Of a stretch of 64,000 nucleotides of DNA, positions 7,850 to 15,983 are shown one piece after another. The notes beneath the pieces are model-generated. The model was given only the letters and a program-made list of their open reading frames with translations. It had not been told where the DNA came from and made no database searches. The stretch spans positions 204,462 to 268,461 of the forward strand of contig CAWATG010000015.1 of NCBI GenBank assembly GCA_963785035.1, given 5' to 3'. The position numbers were made by a program, and so were the translations under genes. The number at the start of each line of letters is the position of its first letter. Positions within the stretch are counted from its first letter, which is position 1. Source of the DNA: CAWATG01 sp963785035 (GTDB lineage: Bacteria; Actinomycetota; Acidimicrobiia; IMCC26256; CAWATG01).

Positions 7850-9384
7850 ACGTTGGTGGCCGGTTCATCCCCTTCGGCCATCGGTTGCGGCCAGCCCGGC
7901 GGAGCAGGCGCGGCGCTGTCCCGACAGATTGACCGATACCGACATATCCCGCACGTCTCTTGGTCCGCAACACCCATGAAGTCGTCCGTCGACCACATTG
8001 CGGTGACGACCTGGTCGAGCTCAATGCCGATAGCGTCGATTTCGTCGGCATCGGGCTCGAATGGGTCTGGATCGTCCGCCACGTTGTTGGAGAGATACTC
8101 ATACTGGAGGCGGAGCCGCAGACCTCGGCCCTCAGCTTCAGGCGCCAAGACCCATGCCTGGAGGCGGGCCTGTGGATCGTCGGCAACGCGAGGGAGGTGC
8201 AGCGCTCCCGTCTTGTAATCACGAACGTCGAGCACGCCGTCGTGTGACCACAGAGCGTCGATCCGCGCCGAGACGAGAAAGACGCGGCCAGGCGGTCGGT
8301 GGAATCGAACGACCGTGCGTTCGTGACCCAAGGACGTTGCCGCAATCGGACAGTTGCGCGCGTGCGCGGCGATCTCGTCGCGGACACGTCCGGTTTCGGG
8401 AACCCCGTGGGCGTCGAGCAGGTCCGAGACGTGGGTGGCGTCGTGGCACGTGCCCGTTTGATGGATCATGCGCAGCATCTCGTGGACGAATTGTCCGTGG
8501 TCTCCTGCTGCTGATGCATTACTGACAGGAAGACGCAGGACATCGGCAAGAAACCACAGTCGTTGGCATCGCGCCCATCTCTCGTTGGCGGTCGGATGCA
8601 GGGTAATGACGCTCGGGCGAAGGTCATCGCGAGGAGTCGACGTGGGTGCGGCGCCGCGCACGGCGCGACATGAGGCTATGAACCGGCACGATTGACAGTC
8701 ATCGCCGGGTACGGGGCGGTCGCGGTCAGCGCGGCTTCGCAGCGCGGTGACGCGCGTGTTGATTGTGTCGATGAGTTCCGGAACCAATGCTTCGGTGTCG
8801 ATGACCTCTTCGGTGAGTTCTCCGTTGAGCAGGTTGGCGGCACTCACACGCATCGGGCGGCCCATGTTTGTCTTGGACAGGCGCACAACGGCGAGTTGTA
8901 TGTGTTCGACATCCATGACCGATGTCGTCGGCAGGTGATTCCATGGGGCGAATTGGCGGAGTTCGAGCGTGCCGCTGTCGTCGCGGACGGTCAGGTCCAC
9001 CCAGCCGCCGAGTCTGACGTCGAGTCCGGGGACGTCGCTCGGGCTGTCGCAATCGTGGAGGACGAGCTGCGCGGCTCGGGCTCCGTAGAGCGACCGGTAC
9101 CAGCGACGAAGTTGCCGGTACACCGAGCGTTCCTCGGGTTGCAGGGACGCTGGTGCGTCCTCGGGTTGCAGGGACGCTGGTGCGCCGGAGGCGCTCGAAG
9201 ACGTCGATGCTTGCTGCACGAGGTCGGTTCGCGCCGCGTGGAGGAACGCGTCGCGCAGCCGTGCGCGATTCGGTGGACTCCACACTCCTGGCTCGGCATC
9301 GAGTTCGAGTGCCAGGCGTCGTGGGCACAGCGTGGGTCCGGCACGAAGCAGATACGGAGTCACGCGTTGGGGTGCCGGGTCCAT
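7846..9384 (-). CDS. RecB/Cas4-family PD-(D/E)XK nuclease-like protein with two Fe-S cysteine clusters
   Basis: This 512-residue protein contains two related halves. The C-terminal half has the RecB-nuclease core: DVRDYKTGA carries the Asp and the catalytic D-x-K. Downstream cysteines (CGICRYRSIC), with an upstream Cys in the half, are the type that hold a 4Fe-4S cluster in Cas4/AddB nucleases. The N-terminal half is similarly arranged, with LGGWVDLTV and CQSCRFIASC, but its expected D-x-K is replaced by ELRQFA, so it looks catalytically dead. A 27-bp tandem repeat adds two APASLQPE(D/E) units near residue 75. No CRISPR genes or arrays are nearby, so a DNA repair or plasmid-defence role is more likely than adaptation. 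A DUF983 gene follows with a 4-nt overlap. Confidence 0.7.
   Translation of the reverse strand: MDPAPQRVTPYLLRAGPTLCPRRLALELDAEPGVWSPPNRARLRDAFLHAARTDLVQQASTSSSASGAPASLQPEDAPASLQPEERSVYRQLRRWYRSLYGARAAQLVLHDCDSPSDVPGLDVRLGGWVDLTVRDDSGTLELRQFAPWNHLPTTSVMDVEHIQLAVVRLSKTNMGRPMRVSAANLLNGELTEEVIDTEALVPELIDTINTRVTALRSRADRDRPVPGDDCQSCRFIASCRAVRGAAPTSTPRDDLRPSVITLHPTANERWARCQRLWFLADVLRLPVSNASAAGDHGQFVHEMLRMIHQTGTCHDATHVSDLLDAHGVPETGRVRDEIAAHARNCPIAATSLGHERTVVRFHRPPGRVFLVSARIDALWSHDGVLDVRDYKTGALHLPRVADDPQARLQAWVLAPEAEGRGLRLRLQYEYLSNNVADDPDPFEPDADEIDAIGIELDQVVTAMWSTDDFMGVADQETCGICRYRSICRDSAAPAPPGWPQPMAEGDEPATNV
9131..9184. repeat. 27-bp perfect tandem repeat (two units)
   Basis: Two identical 27-bp units lie head to tail at 9131-9157 and 9158-9184, inside the RecB/Cas4-like gene. 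On the minus strand they encode two nine-residue units (APASLQPED / APASLQPEE) in a linker. The repeat keeps the frame, so it is a recent in-frame duplication that may vary between strains. Confidence 0.9.
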
Positions 9385-9436
9385 TGCCTCAACATACGCG
9401 CTTCGCGGCCTATGGCAACGCTTACGATGGCCCGCG

Positions 9437-11239
9437 GTGAACCCTGTTGATGACGAATCGGCGCTGCCGACGCGGCAAGGCCGGCGATGGTGGCGGCGAC
9501 GATGGGGATGGCTCGTCGGCGTCGTCGTGCTTGTGGTCTGGGCGTCGGTGGCCGGGCTGATGATGTTGAACGCACGTCGTTCGGCGGATCAAGGCATCGT
9601 TCGCCTCGAGGCCTTCGAGCGGGAGATGACCGCAGCGAAGTTGATCCGTGGTGAGGGATTGGCCTCATTGCGAAAGGCAGAAGCTGACTTTTCCCGTGCG
9701 CGAGCGGACATCGAATCACCATTGCTCTGGCCCTTGAAGGTTGTGCCGATCATTGGCCGACAGCTGCGCAGCATCGACGCGCTCATCAGCTCGGCCGACA
9801 CCGTCGTGAGCGCGGGTACACAAGCGGTGGCCGATGCACGACGGGAGATCGATGGCAAGCAATCGTCGGGTGCGGGAAGGGTCCTGATCGCCAAACGACT
9901 CAACGGCATTGTCCAGCGAACCAATAGACGCTTGAGCACGGTGGCGTTGGGGCCGTCGAAGGCGCTCGTGGGGCCGCTTGCCAGTGCGCGTGATCGCTTT
10001 GCGGAGAAGCTGGACAAGGTACGCGAGGCGCTCGCGGAGACTGGTGAGGCGTCGCGCGGGATGACGGCGTTTCTCGGCGGACCGACTCGGTATCTCGTGA
10101 TCGCTGCGAACAATGCCGAGATGCGTGCCGGTGCGGGCATGTTCCTCAGTGTGGGGGAGTTGGTGGTGTCGGACGGCACCCTCCAGATCGACGAGATGAG
10201 GACGGTCACGGACCAACAATTGCCGTCGGGCGCTGTCACGATTCGCGACGCGGATCTCCAGGCGCGCTGGGGGTGGATTGCACCGAACCAGGAGTGGCGC
10301 AACCTGGCGGCGTCACCCCGCTTTGCTGCCTCGGCAGAGTTGGCCGTCGAGATGTGGAAGGCGCGCACGGGTCGGGATGTCACGGGCGTACTCGTATTGG
10401 ATCCAATCGCCCTTCGTGCGGTGCTCGAGGCCACTGGCCCGGTTGAGGTAGAGGGTGAGCAGATCAGCGCTGAGACGGTTGTCGACGAGATCCTGCATCG
10501 TCAGTACTTGGATCTTCCCCCGGGTTTTGGCGATGACCAGACCGCCCGCCGGGAACGCTTGAGCGAGATCGCCTCGGCGGCGATGCATGGCATTGATGGG
10601 AAAGCTTGGGATGTGTCCGTCATGGTCGAGCAGCTGCAGAGCGCGGCAAAGGGCCGCCATGTTCTCGCGTGGTCGAGCGATCCGGCTCAGCAGGCGGCAT
10701 GGACCGCTGCCGGAATCGACGGGGCACTGCAATCCCATTCGCTGATGGCATCGCTGCAGAGCCAGGGCGGCAACAAGTTGGATCAGTTCCTCGAGCTGAA
10801 TGGGGTGGTCGAGAGCGCCCCGGCGGCCAAGGGCGGTCGGGCAGTGACGCTCACCCTGACCATTGAGAACCATGTCCCGATGGGCGAGCCGCGGTATATC
10901 TCCGGTCCCACCTTTCAGCTTCCGGAAGGGGTGTACGCAGGGATCGTGGCCGTGAATGTCCCGGGTGCAGCCTCGGATCTGCGTTTCGAGGGTTCGCCGC
11001 GTCTGGTGGCGGCGGGTTCCGACGGTCCCACGACGGTGATTGCCACTCGGGTCCTGGTGGCTCGAGGTCAAAAGGTCACGGTGGTCGTGACGTTCGTGCT
11101 GCCGCGTGGCGTGGATGCAGTGCGGATCGAGTCGTCGGCTCGGGTGCCGACGATCACCTGGAAGGCCGGCGCTCGGGTGTGGATTGATGACCACGCCCGC
11201 ACGGTCCGCCTGAAGGAGGTGCGCCAAGAAGCGAAGTAG
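9437..11239 (+). CDS. DUF4012 membrane-anchored extracytoplasmic protein
   Basis: The product is about 600 residues with a very basic N-terminus (RRWWRRRWGWLVG) and one transmembrane helix (residues 22-45), so the rest should be outside the membrane. The large outer region matches DUF4012, as judged from GGPTRYLVIAANNAEMRAGAGMFLSVGEL and the following LDPIALRAVLEATGPVEV. I chose GTG 9437 because the upstream codons run into the divergent nuclease gene and have no hydrophobic start. DUF4012 proteins are frequent in actinobacterial EPS and wall-glycan clusters, but their function is not established. It is the first plus-strand gene of the surface-glycan region. Confidence 0.8.
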   Translation: MNPVDDESALPTRQGRRWWRRRWGWLVGVVVLVVWASVAGLMMLNARRSADQGIVRLEAFEREMTAAKLIRGEGLASLRKAEADFSRARADIESPLLWPLKVVPIIGRQLRSIDALISSADTVVSAGTQAVADARREIDGKQSSGAGRVLIAKRLNGIVQRTNRRLSTVALGPSKALVGPLASARDRFAEKLDKVREALAETGEASRGMTAFLGGPTRYLVIAANNAEMRAGAGMFLSVGELVVSDGTLQIDEMRTVTDQQLPSGAVTIRDADLQARWGWIAPNQEWRNLAASPRFAASAELAVEMWKARTGRDVTGVLVLDPIALRAVLEATGPVEVEGEQISAETVVDEILHRQYLDLPPGFGDDQTARRERLSEIASAAMHGIDGKAWDVSVMVEQLQSAAKGRHVLAWSSDPAQQAAWTAAGIDGALQSHSLMASLQSQGGNKLDQFLELNGVVESAPAAKGGRAVTLTLTIENHVPMGEPRYISGPTFQLPEGVYAGIVAVNVPGAASDLRFEGSPRLVAAGSDGPTTVIATRVLVARGQKVTVVVTFVLPRGVDAVRIESSARVPTITWKAGARVWIDDHARTVRLKEVRQEAK

Positions 11240-11292
11240 ATGGTACTATGACCCCAAAAGCCGCACAAGTCTGTTACGGGGTGAAAGACCTA

Positions 11293-11321
11293 TTGCACGT
11301 AGCGTGACTATTCGCTACTAT
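11293..11321 (+). promoter_or_regulatory. Promoter for the LPVTG wall-protein gene
   Basis: TTGCAC and TACTAT are separated by exactly 17 bp, ending 37 nt before the GTG start of the small secreted protein. A purine-rich GGAGGC stretch lies just before the start. This is one of the best sigma-70-type pairs in the window. Confidence 0.6.
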
Positions 11322-11357
11322 TAGTGTCAATTCATCCCTGGTGCGGAGGCAGATGTA

Positions 11358-11699
11358 GTGGCGTTCTCTCGACGATCAATCCGATTTGCGGCTGCCGGTG
11401 CGTTCGCGGCTTCGCTCGCGCTCCCTCTCGGTGCCGGGATAGCGAGCGCGCAGGAAGTCTGTCCTACGGCATCGCCTTCTGACATCGCGTGCTCGCCGCC
11501 TCCGGTGGAGGTTCCCGAGGTCGGCAACTTCCCGGCGCAAGGCGAAGTCGCGGTCAAGGGTGTCAGTGCGTCGGCGTCTTCGGGCTTGCCGGTTACCGGC
11601 GGAGACGTCGCCGGCATGGCAACGCTCGGCGCTGTTGCGCTCGGCGCAGGTGGAATCATGGTTCGCGTTGGTCGGCGGCGCCGCGCCATCGAGGGATAG
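11358..11699 (+). CDS. Small secreted protein with LPxTG-like wall-sorting signal
   Basis: This is a 113-residue protein. Residues 1-31 are a classical signal peptide (twin Arg, hydrophobic core, cleavage after ASA). The mature part is only about 65 residues, Pro- and Val-rich, with two Cys. It ends with LPVTGGD, a hydrophobic helix (AGMATLGAVALGAGGIMV) and a basic tail (RVGRRRR), the three parts of a sortase signal. It should be covalently anchored to the cell wall. The start is GTG 11358 with a GGAGGC ribosome site and a good promoter upstream. No sortase gene lies in the window. Its position beside the EPS genes suggests an envelope role, but nothing more can be said. Confidence 0.8.
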   Translation: MAFSRRSIRFAAAGAFAASLALPLGAGIASAQEVCPTASPSDIACSPPPVEVPEVGNFPAQGEVAVKGVSASASSGLPVTGGDVAGMATLGAVALGAGGIMVRVGRRRRAIEG

Positions 11700-11740
11700 G
11701 AGCGTTCGGAGAAGGAGCCGGCACCCACATAAGGGACACT

Positions 11741-11762
11741 CCACGCGACGTGACACGCGTGG
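11741..11762 (+). terminator. Hairpin after the LPVTG gene
   Basis: CCACGCG and CGCGTGG form a perfect 7-bp stem with an 8-nt loop, 42 nt after the stop. No U tract follows, so it may stabilise the mRNA end rather than terminate. Confidence 0.35.
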
Positions 11763-12153
11763 AACGTGCGCCCAGGTGCGTGAGTATGACGCGTCACAGC
11801 GGGCGTTAGGTGAAAGAAACCCGCAAGCGACAACGGGGAGCGTATTGGAACCTCACTTCGGAGGTAATGGTCACCAATGCACTCAACGGATTTTTTCGCA
11901 GATCGCCTATCACTCCGGTCGCTGGCCGTCTACAATCCGCCGCAAGAGAACTCATTTGGACATGAGTGCACGCGGAGGTTGTATTCGTCGTATCTCATCG
12001 GCGTGGCCGGAATGGATGTCGGACCTGGCAAGGACGTTTTCGGCACGGTTGATTCCGGTGTGATCAGACGTGTACGGGTGCCATGGAGGTGCTCGCTCCG
12101 CGATTCGCAATACACGACCTCGACGTATGCAAGCGGAGAGTTTGGCGGACTGC
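11763..12153 (+). other. Intergenic region before the priming sugar transferase
   Basis: These 391 bases hold no gene I can support. A GGAGGT at 11860-11865 is followed at 11877 by an ATG opening a 94-codon frame that ends inside the next gene, but its product is unlike any protein I know and has no repeats or membrane segment. GCGGG and CCCGC at about 11800-11830 could pair across a purine-rich loop. The region probably carries the promoter and leader of the EPS priming gene; I could not identify a riboswitch. Confidence 0.35.
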
Positions 12154-13645
12154 GTGAGTAGCTCCCAGTCGTTTCATGAGCACAACGTGCCCGTGCCCGA
12201 GGTCGAACCGCTGCCACTTTTTCATGAAGCCGTGAATGCAGCGCCTGCGAGCGGCTTTGTTCTCCGTCGGATTCTCGTTCTTGGCGACGTTGTCGGTGTC
12301 GCATTGGCCTGGACGGTGGCTCTGTTCGTCACGGGTCGCAACCCGAGTCCTTTTGCGGGCCGGCCCGTTGCGCTTGCAGCGGCGGTTGCGGTCATGACAG
12401 TCGCCGGTCTTGCCGGTATTGCGTCACAACGTCTGTACCTCGCTCGGGTGTGTGGCGTCCGCGCCGTGGAGCTTGAGCGCCTCGGGCGCGCTTCGGTGCT
12501 CTCGGGCATGCTCGCCTACCTGGTTGCGCAGGTCTTGGACCTCACCGTCACCGGGGTCCGTGCCGCTCTCGGCGGTCTGTTGATGTTCGTGCTCCTGGCG
12601 ATGTTCCGTGGGGGATACGACGGTTGGCTCAAGTCAGCGCGTGCCAATGGACGGTTCACCCGTCCGATCGTCATCATCGGCGGGAACCAGGAGGGCTTCG
12701 AGCTCTACCGTCTGCTCTCCACACATCCTGAACTCGGCTTTCGCGTCAGCGGGATCGTCGGTTGCGGAGATCACCGCAGGATGTGGGCGACCGACGTGCC
12801 CTGGCTCGGCGAGATCGCCGATGCTGCCCGAGCGGTCAAGGCGACAGGATCGAACGGCGCAGTGATCGCTGCGAGCGCTGTTTCCTCCGAGCAGCTCAAT
12901 GCGCTCACCCGCCAACTGCTCGCCAACGGCGTGCATGTCCATCTCTCGAGCGGCCTGAAGGGCATCGCGCAAAGTCGTCTGCGGTCGTTGCCACTGGCCT
13001 ATGAGCCGCTGTTCTACCTCGAGCCGATTGCATTGACCGTGTGGCAGCTACGCGCGAAGCGCGCCATCGACATCGTCCTGGCCGGCGTTGCGCTCGTCAT
13101 CGCGGCGCCGATCATGATCCTTGCAGCGATTGCGATCAAGGTGCAGGACCGCGGGCCGGTGTTTTTCCGACAGGAGCGCGTCGGGAAGGACGGTCGGAAG
13201 TTTCATGTGCGTCAAACTGCGCACGATGGTGCCGGACGCGGAAAGGATGCTCGTCGACATCACGAACGACAATGAGCGCAGCGACGGTCCGCTTTTCAAG
13301 CTGGCAGTAGACCCACGTCGAACGAAGGTCGGTCGGTTCCTGGAGACAACGAGCCTCGATGAGCTCCCACAGCTTTTCAATGTGCTGCGCGGTGAGATGA
13401 GCATGGTCGGCCCCCGTCCCGCGTTGCCTTCAGAGGTCGCCGCGTTCGACGAGGAATTGCACGCTCGCCACAGGGTTCCCCCAGGTATCACGGGGCTCTG
13501 GCAGGTCGAAGCACGTGACAACCCTTCGTTTCTGGCCTACCGCCGCCTTGATCTCTTCTACGTCGAGAACTGGTCCGTCTCGCTCGACCTGGCAATTCTG
13601 TTGTCGACGGGCAAGGCGATTGCCATGCGAATCGTGCATCGCTGA
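12154..13645 (+). CDS. EPS priming polyprenyl glycosylphosphotransferase (frameshifted)
   Basis: The enzyme transfers a sugar-1-phosphate from a nucleotide sugar to undecaprenyl phosphate to start EPS repeat units. The N-terminal part has four hydrophobic segments and a Rossmann-like CoA-binding domain (TRPIVIIGGNQEG). The C-terminal catalytic domain begins KRAIDIVLAGVALVIAAP and contains GPVFFRQERVGKDG, KLRTMVPDAE, TSLDELPQLFNVLRG, MSMVGPRPALP and PPGITGLWQVEAR, all family hallmarks. The frame breaks at the TTT run 13201-13203: removing one T joins GRKF to MCVKLRTMV exactly. I use GTG 12154 as start, but in-frame ATG 12127 is possible. A single-base sequencing error is the simplest explanation, and the gene is probably intact in the organism. 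Confidence 0.88.
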
Positions 13646-13801
13646 TCTGCGGGATTGCCCGCTCCTACAGACTGCGCGTTCGTGCACGTTGCGCATTCGG
13701 GGAACTCGGGCGGTCCTGCGAACGACGTAACGTGGTGGCGCACGCGCGTACCGATTGCCCATGGTGGGCCTGATCCTTGGATGCAGCATGTCGAGTTCAA
13801 T

Positions 13802-14755
13802 ATGGTGAGTTCCGCTTTTGCGGGCCGGCACGTCGTCGTGACGGGTGGCGCCGGGTTCATCGGCAGTCATGTCGTCGAACGATTGGTTGCTGAGCAGGCC
13901 GTCGTGACGGTGCTCGACAATGGCACCACCAGCGATTCCGAGAACCTTCGGTCTGTCGCGGGCGACTACGACTTTGTCGATGGCGACGTGCTCGATACCG
14001 AGGTGCTCGGACCCGTCATTGCGAAGGCTGATGCGATCTTCCACTTCGCGGCGAGTGCCTATTTACCGCCGTCGGTCGACGACCCGGAGATGGACCTGAT
14101 GCAGAATTGCGTCGCGGTCCTGCGAATTCTTGAAGCAGCGCGTCGTTCGGGGCGCAGCCCGCGTGTCGTCATCATGTCGTCCGCAGCTGTCTATGGCGAT
14201 CCGGTCCACCTGCCGGTTGCCGAGGACGATCCTCTTGTGCCGATCAGCCCCTACGGCGTGTCGAAACTTGCCGCTGAGCGCTACGCCGAGGTCTACGCAA
14301 CCCTGCACGGCTTGCCGACGGCATCGCTTCGCGTGTTCTCGGCATACGGGCCACGGCAAAGGAAGCAGATCGTCTACGACTTCTTCGTCAAGCTCACCAC
14401 CGATCCAACGAGTATGGAGATAATCGGTGACGGCGGACAACGCCGCGACATGGTTTTCGTCGACGATATTGCCAGTGCTGCGATGGTGGTTGCGGAGCGT
14501 GGGCCAATGCATGGCGAGGTGTACAACGTGGCGTCGGGGGTCGACGTGTCGACGCTGGAGCTCGCTCGAGAACTCGCGCGCGTGTATGGCAAGGATCCCG
14601 AATTCACCTTCACGGGAGCAGTTCGCCTTGGTGATGCGCAACGATGGAGCGCGGACACCACACGTCTACGTGCGCTGAACTGGACGCCGGGAACGGATCT
14701 CTCGAGTGGTCTGGCACGTACGGCGGAGTGGTTCGCATCCACATACCAGGGTTGA
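13802..14755 (+). CDS. NAD-dependent nucleotide-sugar epimerase/dehydratase
   Basis: This is an extended short-chain dehydrogenase of the UDP-glucose 4-epimerase type. It begins with HVVVTGGAGFIGSHVVERL, the GxxGxxG NAD site, and carries SSAAVYG and the catalytic YGVSK (Tyr and Lys). RRDMVFVDDIASA and YNVASG are typical later motifs. ATG 13802 is chosen because the NAD motif then starts about ten residues in; the frame is open upstream to 13655 without a conserved sequence. It probably interconverts a UDP- or dTDP-sugar for the EPS made by this cluster; the exact substrate cannot be read from sequence. Confidence 0.87.
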   Translation: MVSSAFAGRHVVVTGGAGFIGSHVVERLVAEQAVVTVLDNGTTSDSENLRSVAGDYDFVDGDVLDTEVLGPVIAKADAIFHFAASAYLPPSVDDPEMDLMQNCVAVLRILEAARRSGRSPRVVIMSSAAVYGDPVHLPVAEDDPLVPISPYGVSKLAAERYAEVYATLHGLPTASLRVFSAYGPRQRKQIVYDFFVKLTTDPTSMEIIGDGGQRRDMVFVDDIASAAMVVAERGPMHGEVYNVASGVDVSTLELARELARVYGKDPEFTFTGAVRLGDAQRWSADTTRLRALNWTPGTDLSSGLARTAEWFASTYQG

Positions 14756-14806
14756 GCGACGGGATCTCGTGGCGCCTCATCTGGATGACTGCGCGGAAGG
14801 CTGCCC

Positions 14807-15961
14807 GTGCGCATACTGATGGTGGTACGCAACCTCGACTTCGGTGGCGTCGAGCGCCGCGCTGCTTCTCTGGCGTGCGGTTACGCGCGCAGCGGTCACG
14901 AGGTTCTGGTGGCGTGTTTGCGCGACGAAGGAATCTGGGCTCAAGAAGTGCGCGCGTGCGGAGCTGGTTTGCAGGTGATCGAGCGCACCAACGGCGCCGA
15001 CCCCCGCGGACTACTCAGCCTGGCGCGCCTTGTCGGCTCATTTGATCCCGACGTCATCGATGCGCACCAGACTCGCCCCAACATCCTGACCCCCTTGGCG
15101 TTGGACCTCAATGCCGGATTCGATCGTCTCGGATCGACTGCGCGGCGAGCTGTGCGGCGTCGAGCGCCGTATGTCGCCTCGTCGTACTTGATCGACAATT
15201 GGCGCAGCCCCGCAATCCGTGTTGCGGAGCGCTCGTCACTGCGTCGTGCCGCCCGTGTCGTGACCGACAGCGGGCGTCTTGCCCAGGACCTACGAGAGCG
15301 AGCGCGCCTTGCCGAGAGCTCCGTTGTCGTGATTCCCAATGGCGTCGCCGATGCCCGTGCTGCACGCTCGGCGCGTGCCGAGGTCGAGGCGCTTGTCGGC
15401 GGTTCGGGCCCCTTGGTTGTGCATGTCGGAAGGCTTCTTCCCTACAAGGGTCAGCGTGCGTTTCTCCGCGCCGCTGCGAGGGTCGTCGAAAACGGGCTCG
15501 AGGCGCGATTTCTTGTGGTGGGCGATGGTGACGAGGGCTATACCGCGGAGCTGCGGGATCTCGCAGCAGCGGAGCCACTGGCCGGGCGCGCGGCGGTCAT
15601 CGCTTGGGAGGGCGAGATCGGATCAATCCTGCAAGTGGCCGACGTGTTTACCCTCGCGAGCACCAAGGAGTCTCTGCCGTTATCAATTATCGAGGCGATG
15701 AGCGCGGGTCTGCCGGTCATTGCGACTGATGTCGGCGGTGTCGCCGAAGCGGTGACCGACGACGTGAATGGATACCTGTTGCCGACCACGTCCAACGGGC
15801 CGGATATCGGCGCGCTCGCCGGGGCGCTGACCCGTGTCATTGCCGACGCGGCGTTGCGGAGGCGTCTGGGTGATGTGGGACGGCAGCGCTTCGAAGTGGA
15901 TTACTCCGTCTCCACGATGGTGCAGCGTGCCCTCGAAGTACTGACCGCAGCAGCGCGGTAG
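14807..15961 (+). CDS. GT4-family glycosyltransferase
   Basis: A 384-residue GT-B fold retaining glycosyltransferase. The N-terminal domain starts RILMVVRNLDFGGVERRAASLA, with the glycine-rich acceptor loop. The C-terminal donor domain contains VVHVGRLLPYKGQ and the donor-binding ESLPLSIIEAMSAGLPVIATDVGGVAE, the EX7E region of GT4. It starts at GTG 14807, 51 nt after the epimerase, and is the last plus-strand gene before a convergent pair. It probably adds one sugar to the lipid-linked EPS unit at the inner membrane face. Its last 36 nt and stop form one arm of a long hairpin. Confidence 0.87.
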   Translation: MRILMVVRNLDFGGVERRAASLACGYARSGHEVLVACLRDEGIWAQEVRACGAGLQVIERTNGADPRGLLSLARLVGSFDPDVIDAHQTRPNILTPLALDLNAGFDRLGSTARRAVRRRAPYVASSYLIDNWRSPAIRVAERSSLRRAARVVTDSGRLAQDLRERARLAESSVVVIPNGVADARAARSARAEVEALVGGSGPLVVHVGRLLPYKGQRAFLRAAARVVENGLEARFLVVGDGDEGYTAELRDLAAAEPLAGRAAVIAWEGEIGSILQVADVFTLASTKESLPLSIIEAMSAGLPVIATDVGGVAEAVTDDVNGYLLPTTSNGPDIGALAGALTRVIADAALRRRLGDVGRQRFEVDYSVSTMVQRALEVLTAAAR

Positions 15962-15976
15962 TACTTCGAGGGCACG
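15926..15976. terminator. Long bidirectional hairpin between convergent genes
   Basis: Two perfectly complementary 17-nt arms lie at 15926-15942 and 15960-15976. Inside them ACCGC (15944-15948) pairs with GCGGT (15955-15959) around a six-base loop, AGCAGC, leaving one unpaired G. The arm includes the end of the GT4 coding sequence and its stop codon. The position between convergent genes suggests a two-way terminator or a barrier to antisense transcription. Confidence 0.65.
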
Positions 15977-15983
15977 TCAATGC

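Noticed and set aside
7846..9384. CRISPR adaptation role for the Cas4-like protein
   Set aside because: No repeat-spacer array and no other cas gene was seen anywhere in the window.
8692..9450. A 252-codon plus-strand frame opposite the nuclease-like gene
   Set aside because: The minus strand encodes clear RecB/Cas4 motifs here; the plus frame contains only the mirrored tandem repeat and no family signature.
11700..12153. A riboswitch before the EPS priming gene
   Set aside because: Some GC-rich pairing is possible but I could not match it to any known riboswitch core.
11877..12161. A 94-codon frame behind a GGAGGT before the sugar transferase
   Set aside because: Spacing to the ATG is 11 bases, the product matches nothing known and it runs into the next gene. 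Kept only as part of the intergenic description.
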